Shown piece by piece: positions 37,673 to 42,246 of a stretch of 42,246 bases of DNA; position 1 is the stretch's first letter; every line of letters starts with the position of its first letter. The notes under the pieces are model-generated. The model was not told the origin of the DNA and did not search any database. It worked only from the letters and a program-made list of their open reading frames with translations. This DNA is from a virus. The position numbers were made by a program, and so were the translations under genes. The DNA lies in the IMG/VR virus record IMGVR_UViG_3300027917_000009, positions 1 through 42,246 of that record. One strand, given 5' to 3'.

Positions 37673-38530
37673 ATGTCGAAAATGTATTTGATGGTTGGAA
37701 ATGTCGGCGCCGGCAAATCGATTTTAGCACGTAAGCTGGCGCTGAAAAACTGTGTCGTCGTCAGCATGGATGAGATCCAGAAGATGACTGGCGGCGGCAT
37801 CTACGGTCTGTATGACAGCAAGAAGAAGGAATTCTATCGTGCTGTCGAGATGACCGCCGTTGTTGGAGCCCTGAAGTCCGGTCTCGATATCGTGATCGAT
37901 CGCACCTGCATGGGCGCCAAGACACGGGAGACCTTCATCGAGAAGGCTGTCCAGTATAAAGCCGAAGAGATCATCTGCTTTGATTTCGGTCCAGGGGAGG
38001 AAGGGTTCGAGCTCCGCAACCGGTTGAAAGATACTCGCGGGATCCCGGAGCAGACCTGGCGCGAAGTCTTCGCGATGATGAAGGGCCAGTACGAAAAGCC
38101 GGTCCTCGAGGAGGGCATCACGAAGATTTACGAGGGGCCGAAAAAGTTCACCTTTTATGCTTTTGATTTCGACGGCACCCTGGTCAAGAATGCCTTCCCG
38201 GATATCGGAAGGATAAACAAGCCATGGGCAGATCACCTGGTGAGCCTCTGGCAGGACCTGAACAACATCCTCATCATATGGACCTGCCGCACAGGCGACG
38301 AGCTGGTCCAGATGAAAAGTTTTCTCCTGGCCAGCCGGCTTCCTTTTGATTACATCAATGAGAATCCCCTGGTAGATTATGGTGGCCGCAAACTTTTCGC
38401 GCATGTATATTACGACGATCGTGCGGCACAGAATCCATTGCCGGCACAGACACCGGCAGGAGGTGAAAATGAACCCAGAGAGCGAGAGCAAACCCAGGTC
38501 GTTCCGGGATCTCCGGGCAAAAAGAGGTAA
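37673..38530 (+). CDS. Polynucleotide kinase / 3'-phosphatase (T4 Pnkp-like)
   Basis: ATG at 37673 follows GGAGGAGCTTGA. Residues 1-150 are a P-loop kinase with GNVGAGKS (9-16), SMDEIQ (31-36) and DRTCMG (76-81). Residues 160-255 are a HAD phosphatase with DFDGT (165-169), IIWTCRTGDE and VYYDDRA (245-251). This kinase-then-phosphatase order is that of T4 PseT, which heals tRNA broken by host anticodon nucleases. An RNA ligase, which T4 also needs, was not recognised. tRNA-Glu lies about 730 bp upstream. The C-terminal 30 residues are disordered and overlap the next gene. Confidence 0.8.
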   Translation: MSKMYLMVGNVGAGKSILARKLALKNCVVVSMDEIQKMTGGGIYGLYDSKKKEFYRAVEMTAVVGALKSGLDIVIDRTCMGAKTRETFIEKAVQYKAEEIICFDFGPGEEGFELRNRLKDTRGIPEQTWREVFAMMKGQYEKPVLEEGITKIYEGPKKFTFYAFDFDGTLVKNAFPDIGRINKPWADHLVSLWQDLNNILIIWTCRTGDELVQMKSFLLASRLPFDYINENPLVDYGGRKLFAHVYYDDRAAQNPLPAQTPAGGENEPREREQTQVVPGSPGKKR

Positions 38531-38690
38531 GTACTATTCCTGGGTGCTCGTGAAAATTGAAACCGGAGAGGTAGTTACCACGGCCATGGCCCGGGAAGAA
38601 GACTTGAAGGCAAACATCGAGAATCCCGTAGAGGGACAGCAGTGGATGCATGCGGAAGACTATGAGCACAAGTATGGTAAAAAGCTATGA
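38469..38690 (+). CDS. Unknown small protein, 73 residues
   Basis: ATG at 38469 follows GGAGGTGAAA and lies inside the 3' end of the kinase-phosphatase gene (62-base overlap, different frame). The product has a short basic start and a beta-like centre (KYYSWVLVKIETGEVVTTAMA) and a helical end. No family is recognised. The next start overlaps its stop (ATGA). Confidence 0.6.
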   Translation: MNPESESKPRSFRDLRAKRGKYYSWVLVKIETGEVVTTAMAREEDLKANIENPVEGQQWMHAEDYEHKYGKKL

Positions 38691-39172
38691 TCCAGAGGCC
38701 TTCCACGACGCATGGAAAAAAATCCTATAAAAAGCCTGAGATTTACTGGGGCCTGGTCTTTGCCAAGAATCCTGTTCCTGAGAAGCATCGCATGGCTTTT
38801 TTGAATTATGTGGCCACGATCCCCCGGGAGCACAGGCTGAACCCGGGCCGAACAGAGATCGATTACCATGTTATCGAAAGCATGGAGGAGCTCATCGATC
38901 ATGTGAACGATGTTGCTAAAAACGGCGGGACATTCAGGTCCTCCTTCCGAATCTCTGATGGCCGCATGGACGAGAAGGGTGAATCGCCATGCATCGCAAA
39001 ACCATTTAAGAAAAGAGGCCGGTGGCTTGGAAAACGTCCAGAAAATACTCTCAAGATTGTTAGGGACGCTTACCCCGAGGAGTGCAAGGAGATCGACGAT
39101 TACATCAAAAGAGTCGAGGAAGAGGAGATACCACCAACCAGTGATCCTGACGATAGACAGGACGACGATTGA
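38687..39172 (+). CDS. Unknown protein, 161 residues
   Basis: The ATG overlaps the upstream stop (GCTATGATC), implying coupled translation. The product has a basic first part (HGKKSYKKPEIYWGLVF), a helix-rich centre (SMEELIDHVNDVAKNGG), RGRWLGKRPEN, and an acidic end (RVEEEEIPPTSDPDDRQDDD). It has no recognised domain. It overlaps the next small gene by 32 bases. Confidence 0.6.
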   Translation: MIQRPSTTHGKKSYKKPEIYWGLVFAKNPVPEKHRMAFLNYVATIPREHRLNPGRTEIDYHVIESMEELIDHVNDVAKNGGTFRSSFRISDGRMDEKGESPCIAKPFKKRGRWLGKRPENTLKIVRDAYPEECKEIDDYIKRVEEEEIPPTSDPDDRQDDD

Positions 39173-39323
39173 GAATCATTTCCGCGGGACACAGGATTTC
39201 CGCTGGACACACGTAGAAATTTTTTTTAAAAATATGCGGCCGATGTATGACCGCATCAAAAAAGGAATGCGTCTCTACAAGGCGCGGATACGAAAGGAAG
39301 AACATGATCTTCAAAATTTGTGA
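39141..39323 (+). CDS. Possible small basic protein, 60 residues
   Basis: A GTG at 39141, with AGAGGAGATACC upstream, would give a 60-residue product, ending RIKKGMRLYKARIRKEEHDL, that overlaps both neighbours. An ATG-initiated version is not available until residue 42. The reading frame between the neighbours is open and the region 39173-39303 would otherwise be empty, which is the main support. Role unknown; start uncertain. Confidence 0.4.
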   Translation: MILTIDRTTIENHFRGTQDFRWTHVEIFFKNMRPMYDRIKKGMRLYKARIRKEEHDLQNL

Positions 39324-39816
39324 AGACAGGGTGCTCGTGAAGAGAGATGAGCCAGTGAAGCAGGTCGGTAACATTGTCATCCCGGATGTCGCCCAGGCGA
39401 TTCCCCAGCTGGCGACGGTAATCTCTGTCGGTCCGGGCAGAAAACTCGAATCGGGGGAGCTGGTCGTTCCGCGGTTCAAGCCGGGCGATCGTGTCGTGAT
39501 CGGAAAATATTCCGGCACTGACATCGAGGAGCTGATCAAGGGAGAGCATCTCTGCCTGATGAGGGCGGAAGAGGTTCTCATGGTCGTTGAAAACGAAGAG
39601 GTCGAGGGTCTCGAGATCGTCGGCGAGGGTGCTGAGCGATACACTTCTCCCTCGATCGTTGCAACGCTGGAGGATGTCGTTGAAGAGGAAACCAACAAAA
39701 TCGGTGGAGCGTCACGCGAAGATTCAGAAGCTGGAGCGACGGATTCGAAGCGGAAAAAGGATGATGGAGATGGGCGTTCTGCCGTCGGTAAGGGCCCTGC
39801 TGGAGGAGCAGATTAA
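39304..39816 (+). CDS. GroES-like co-chaperonin with C-terminal extension
   Basis: ATG at 39304 follows AAAGGAAGAAC. Residues 1-96 match the Cpn10 fold: EDRVLVKRDEP (7-17), a mobile-loop region with NIVIPD (23-28), ATVISVGPGRKLESGE, FKPGDRVVIGKYSGTDIE (58-75) and LCLMRAEEVLMVV. Phage T4 gp31 is the known parallel, replacing GroES to fold the capsid protein. The normal length is about 97; here 74 extra residues follow, and the last 48 are read over another gene in a different frame. It would work with the host GroEL. Confidence 0.8.
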   Translation: MIFKICEDRVLVKRDEPVKQVGNIVIPDVAQAIPQLATVISVGPGRKLESGELVVPRFKPGDRVVIGKYSGTDIEELIKGEHLCLMRAEEVLMVVENEEVEGLEIVGEGAERYTSPSIVATLEDVVEEETNKIGGASREDSEAGATDSKRKKDDGDGRSAVGKGPAGGAD

Positions 39817-39871
39817 GCAGCTCGAAAAAGAGCTCGAGGAAGTCAGGAAGAGTAGTGGGCGACGGCTTTAA
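39674..39871 (+). CDS. Small basic coiled-coil protein overlapping the GroES tail
   Basis: An ATG at 39674 opens a 65-residue frame that overlaps the GroES-like gene by 143 bases. The product has basic helices (RKPTKSVERHAKIQKLERRIR) and a heptad segment (LLEEQIKQLEKELEEVRKS), a credible coiled coil. The GGAGG site lies directly against this ATG, so a later in-frame ATG at about 39760 could be the true start. Which frame is the functional one in the overlap is discussed under findings. Confidence 0.5.
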   Translation: MSLKRKPTKSVERHAKIQKLERRIRSGKRMMEMGVLPSVRALLEEQIKQLEKELEEVRKSSGRRL

Positions 39872-40157
39872 ACCAGGGGATTATCCGCCGGCGGCGATCT
39901 GGGAGCGCATACCGCACCCACCGCCGGCGTCTGCCCCTGAGGAAATTTACATCAAATATATTATCGTCCGCGATCCGGAAAAGCCTCCAGGTTTAATCGG
40001 CATGCTCGAAGAGCAGGAAGCCATGAGGCGGATGGCAAACCCTGAAGAGTACACCTGCACGGTCGGCCTGGAGAAGCGGAAGGATATCGATGGAAACTAT
40101 TACTGGGAGCTGATGTGCGATAAGGACGAGCACTTCGGGACTCAGCTCCAGACATAA
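39855..40157 (+). CDS. Unknown protein, 100 residues
   Basis: GTG at 39855 follows GGAAGAGTA and overlaps the upstream gene by 17 bases. The product has a Pro-rich start (PPAAIWERIPHPPPAS), a strand IYIKYIIVRD, a helix (GMLEEQEAMRRMAN) and a C-terminal strand-rich end (NYYWELMCDKDEHFG). No domain is recognised. It is one of a tight series of small plus-strand genes. Confidence 0.6.
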   Translation: MGDGFKPGDYPPAAIWERIPHPPPASAPEEIYIKYIIVRDPEKPPGLIGMLEEQEAMRRMANPEEYTCTVGLEKRKDIDGNYYWELMCDKDEHFGTQLQT

Positions 40158-40171
40158 AGAGGGAAGGAGTG

Positions 40172-40807
40172 ATGGGAAAATATCGAAGGCAAACCGTCTC
40201 GCAGGAAGAGATGAATCAGGCCTGGGCCGACATTAAGTGTTTAAGGCAGCTGATCAACAACATCGAGAAGGTCCTGAAGAAACACGATCTGATTTATCAA
40301 AATCTTCCAGAGCGCAAAGAGATCGACAGTTTTTATATCGCGCCCAACCGCACCGCAGAGCTGAAGGGATTGCAAGGCTTGGTTGAAGAGATCATGAAAA
40401 AATTAGGGTTGGAGATAAAACATGTAGCGCCGGAACCGATCAAAATTTTATTGACCCCGGACAGTATGCTCATCCCGCATTTAACCATCACGAAGGAGGA
40501 CCCTGCGGCCACCACAACCGTAAAGAGGGTGCTCGAGAAACGGCAGCAAGTCCAGGAGGAGAGAGACCGGGACCTTCCCGGGGAGATCGCGGGGTTGCAG
40601 CGAGCTGCGGAGATCGTCCGGGCAAACCAGGTGATCAACGACTCTATCGCGACCCAGGATGAAGAGCAGGAGCGGATCAGAGATGAGGTGTCGAACCGGC
40701 TCCTGGGGATCGAGAAGCTGATCTGCGACGAGATCATCGCGAAGTATCATGCCGAGCTCGCGTTGAACCGGCGCTATATGGGGGATTCTAAAGATGCGGA
40801 TTCTTAA
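40172..40807 (+). CDS. Unknown helical protein, 211 residues
   Basis: ATG at 40172 follows GGGAAGGAGT; a GTG three bases upstream is in frame but overlaps that site. The product is almost all helical (IKCLRQLINNIEKVLKKHD, ELKGLQGLVEEIMKKLGLE, VKRVLEKRQQVQEERDRD, LGIEKLICDEIIAKYHAE) with a strand-like break at PEPIKILLTPDSMLIPHL. It overlaps the M15 peptidase gene by 14 bases. No family is recognised. Confidence 0.6.
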   Translation: MGKYRRQTVSQEEMNQAWADIKCLRQLINNIEKVLKKHDLIYQNLPERKEIDSFYIAPNRTAELKGLQGLVEEIMKKLGLEIKHVAPEPIKILLTPDSMLIPHLTITKEDPAATTTVKRVLEKRQQVQEERDRDLPGEIAGLQRAAEIVRANQVINDSIATQDEEQERIRDEVSNRLLGIEKLICDEIIAKYHAELALNRRYMGDSKDADS

Positions 40808-41180
40808 GGGCGTTGTCCTCCACAATCTGAAGCGGCCGATGCGGAAGGCGCTGATGGTCTGCGATGAAGTGTTCGAAAAGGTGGGGCTTGAGTTCGTCGT
40901 CACCAGCGGCCAGGAGGGTCAGCACTGGGCCGGCTCGCTTCACTTCTATGGTTACGCATTCGACGGCCGGCGGTATCCCTACGGGGAGATCATGCTGCCG
41001 GTAGGCGTCTCCATGGAAGAGATCCTTCAGCTCATTCGAGCGAAGCTGGGCCCTGAATACGATGTGATCCTGGAGCCGAACCATTTTCATGTGGAATGGG
41101 ACAAAGCCAAGGAGCTCTTCGATGCCGGGTCCCTGTCGGAAGTTTTTGACTGGCTGGCCCTGCTGGCCCAGAAAGGTTAG
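40794..41180 (+). CDS. M15-family peptidase, probable endolysin
   Basis: ATG at 40794 overlaps the upstream gene by 14 bases; the ribosome-binding site is GGGGGATTCTAAAG. The 128-residue product carries the M15 signature: SLHFYGYAFD (48-57; SxHxxGxAxD with H50 and D57 as zinc ligands) and EPNHFHVEW (94-102; H99 as third ligand, E94 or H97 in catalysis), and VTSGQEGQHW before them. Size and motif match the phage T5 L-alanyl-D-glutamate peptidase. It would cut cell-wall peptide stems at lysis. No signal peptide, so a holin would be needed. It lies on the plus strand, away from the late block. Confidence 0.8.
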   Translation: MRILKGVVLHNLKRPMRKALMVCDEVFEKVGLEFVVTSGQEGQHWAGSLHFYGYAFDGRRYPYGEIMLPVGVSMEEILQLIRAKLGPEYDVILEPNHFHVEWDKAKELFDAGSLSEVFDWLALLAQKG

Positions 41181-41184
41181 ATGC

Positions 41185-41484
41185 ATGAAGAAACTTTTTA
41201 TCAATTCAGAGCAGAGGATTCATGACGAGCGAGAAATTTATTCCTGGTACAATCTCGATTTCACCCAGCTCTGGAAAGGCTGGGGGCAGAAGGGGCGGAT
41301 CCCCTTTACCCCGGACGATGTACTCAGCGGAAAAGAAATCGACATTGATATTTTTGGCAGCCATGACGCCCATATGCGGATTATCATCCGCTACGGAGAG
41401 GAGGAAAATGGGACGGAAGAAGATCCGGAAGGTCAAGAGCAAACGAAAGAAGGAGCGGGAGCGGATCCACCGAGCACTCATTGA
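41185..41484 (+). CDS. Unknown protein with acidic tail, 99 residues
   Basis: ATG at 41185 follows AAAGGTTAGATGC. The product begins MKKLFINSEQRIHDERE, has aromatic residues (WYNLDFTQLWKGWG) and a strand-like part (KEIDIDIFGSHDAHMRIIIRY), and ends in a Glu/Pro-rich tail. No domain is recognised. It overlaps the next gene by 77 bases, and the overlap covers its low-complexity tail. Confidence 0.6.
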   Translation: MKKLFINSEQRIHDEREIYSWYNLDFTQLWKGWGQKGRIPFTPDDVLSGKEIDIDIFGSHDAHMRIIIRYGEEENGTEEDPEGQEQTKEGAGADPPSTH

Positions 41485-41677
41485 GTTCGATGAGGAGTTT
41501 CTGCGGATGCGTCTCGGCCGGCTGGCAGAGCGTGATGGCCACCTCTTCAAGATCCAGATCCACAAATTCCGCGTGAACACAAAAGCCCTGCCGGCTGCCG
41601 TCCGCGCTGAAAGCCGCGAATGGCTTGTCAAGGAGGGCTTCAATGAATACAGAGAGATCACCATCGATGAGGGGTAG
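41408..41677 (+). CDS. Unknown basic protein, 89 residues
   Basis: ATG at 41408 follows GAGAGGAGGAAA. The N-terminus is strongly basic (GRKKIRKVKSKRKKERERIH), then a helix (LIEFDEEFLRMRLGRLAERDG) and a shorter C-terminal part. It could bind nucleic acid. It overlaps the gene upstream by 77 bases and the gene downstream by 35. No family is recognised. Confidence 0.6.
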   Translation: MGRKKIRKVKSKRKKERERIHRALIEFDEEFLRMRLGRLAERDGHLFKIQIHKFRVNTKALPAAVRAESREWLVKEGFNEYREITIDEG

Positions 41678-41951
41678 GCCCCGGGGGATCTATCGGGATC
41701 CCGGCCGGTACGACGGACCACCGTGCACTAAAAAACGTCCCCGGGTCGCCGACCAGGTGGACCAGCTGACCTGGTTCACGCCCGGGGACCGGCTCGAGCA
41801 ACTCTTGTGGATGATGAAGCACAACTGGATCTCGGAGGTTGTGGAGGCCCTGGCGCTGAACAAAGACATCGCATTTTATTTCCGGCTGATCACCGGGGGA
41901 ACCATTTCGGCAAAACCGCCGAAAAAAAGAGGAAGGAGGCGCGGATCGTGA
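41643..41951 (+). CDS. Unknown protein with basic ends, 102 residues
   Basis: ATG at 41643 follows AAGGAGGGCTTCA; a later in-frame ATG at 41667 lacks such a site. The product has a basic, Gly/Pro-rich start (RGRPRGIYRDPGRYDGPP), a helical core (DRLEQLLWMMKHNWISEVVEAL) and a basic end (PPKKRGRRRGS). No domain is recognised. Its stop overlaps the next start (GTGA). Confidence 0.6.
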   Translation: MNTERSPSMRGRPRGIYRDPGRYDGPPCTKKRPRVADQVDQLTWFTPGDRLEQLLWMMKHNWISEVVEALALNKDIAFYFRLITGGTISAKPPKKRGRRRGS

Positions 41952-42246
41952 AATTTAAATTCAAAATGCATTACGTTCTACAGGGGAAGACAGATCTCCC
42001 GTGGTACTATGGGATAGCGCGGTATCAGACCTGGGATAAAAACGGTCATCCAAAGCCGCATATCTTGGTGATGCTGATGCCATTCTGCTTTTTTGTCAGG
42101 CTCTACGAGCGGCTCAAATTCAAAATCGTCTACAATCACATCTGGGCCATACCGCGGATCGATAAGGAGATTATGTGGGCTTCACAGAAGCGCTGGGAAG
42201 ATGGTATTGACACCGGGAAGAAATTCGGCCGGGAGGAGCTGATGCA
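41948..42246 (+). CDS. Unknown phage protein, N-terminal part (continues at base 1)
   Basis: GTG at 41948 overlaps the upstream stop (GTGA) and follows GGAGGCGCGGATC. It encodes VKFKFKMHYVLQG, WYYGIARYQTWDKNG, then HILVMLMPFCFFVRLYERL, and runs off the right end in frame. Through the circular join it continues at 2-328 to a total of about 175 residues. The middle has a hydrophobic stretch too short for a firm membrane segment. No family is recognised. Confidence 0.7.
   Translation, partial: MKFKFKMHYVLQGKTDLPWYYGIARYQTWDKNGHPKPHILVMLMPFCFFVRLYERLKFKIVYNHIWAIPRIDKEIMWASQKRWEDGIDTGKKFGREELM
42148..42246. repeat. 99-bp terminal direct repeat (right copy)
   Basis: Identical to bases 1-99; see the left copy. 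Joining the copies restores one intact gene and closes the genome at 42,147 bp. Confidence 0.9.

Noticed and set aside
1-42246. Search for CRISPR arrays, insertion sequences, integrase and attachment sites
   Set aside because: No regularly spaced direct repeats with unique spacers, no transposase or recombinase motifs and no matching att-like pair were seen. The only regular repeats are the iterons and short leaders.

Overview
The window reads as one complete, circularly permuted genome of a tailed bacteriophage. The first 99 bases (1-99) recur exactly at 42148-42246, and a gene that starts at 41948 continues in frame through the junction to 328, so the closed molecule is about 42,147 bp. The structural set is that of a short-tailed (podovirus-like) phage: large terminase, a 719-residue portal, scaffold, HK97-type capsid protein, adaptor, nozzle-like tail protein and a 1316-residue internal virion protein, with no tape measure, sheath or contractile-tail gene. 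The host is a bacterium: promoters are sigma70-like (TTGACA-17-TATACT), Shine-Dalgarno sites are strong, and the replication protein carries a domain resembling bacterial DnaA domain I. I cannot name the host. No integrase, DNA polymerase or RNA polymerase gene is visible.

Layout. A minus-strand late block runs from 36476 down to 16673 (terL, membrane protein, portal, a hidden 57-residue ORF, scaffold, capsid, decoration candidate, adaptor, nozzle, fibre-like proteins, internal virion proteins, two membrane or secreted proteins and a hidden 50-residue very basic peptide). It is followed by a separately promoted minus-strand gene, 15436-16407, a candidate single-strand annealing protein. Plus-strand genes fill the rest. 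From 36639 through the junction to 2464 lie an HTH protein, tRNA-Glu, a polynucleotide kinase-phosphatase, a GroES homologue, an M15 peptidase (probable endolysin), several unknowns, and a replication initiator whose gene contains an iteron array (probable origin). From 3703 to 8021 lies an accessory cassette (GP88-like protein, zinc-ribbon proteins, deoxyribosyltransferase-like protein) with repeated leader sequences. From 9143 to 15381 lies a recombination operon (RecB/Cas4-like nuclease, Sak4-like ATPase, a cysteine-cluster protein, RuvC-like resolvase) that also carries an exported beta-propeller lipoprotein. Two minus-strand genes (2409-2876 and 8161-8859) interrupt the plus arc, each with its own promoter.

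How it may work. The initiator would bind its internal iterons and recruit the host replisome through the DnaA-like domain. Recombination genes on opposite strands share promoters with a TTTCAAC-type spacer and may be co-regulated. Two promoters are followed within about 70 nt by terminators, predicting short RNAs or attenuated leaders. One of these has 12 nt of perfect complementarity to the ribosome-binding site at 3689-3700. All functional statements are from reading the sequence; no database search was run.
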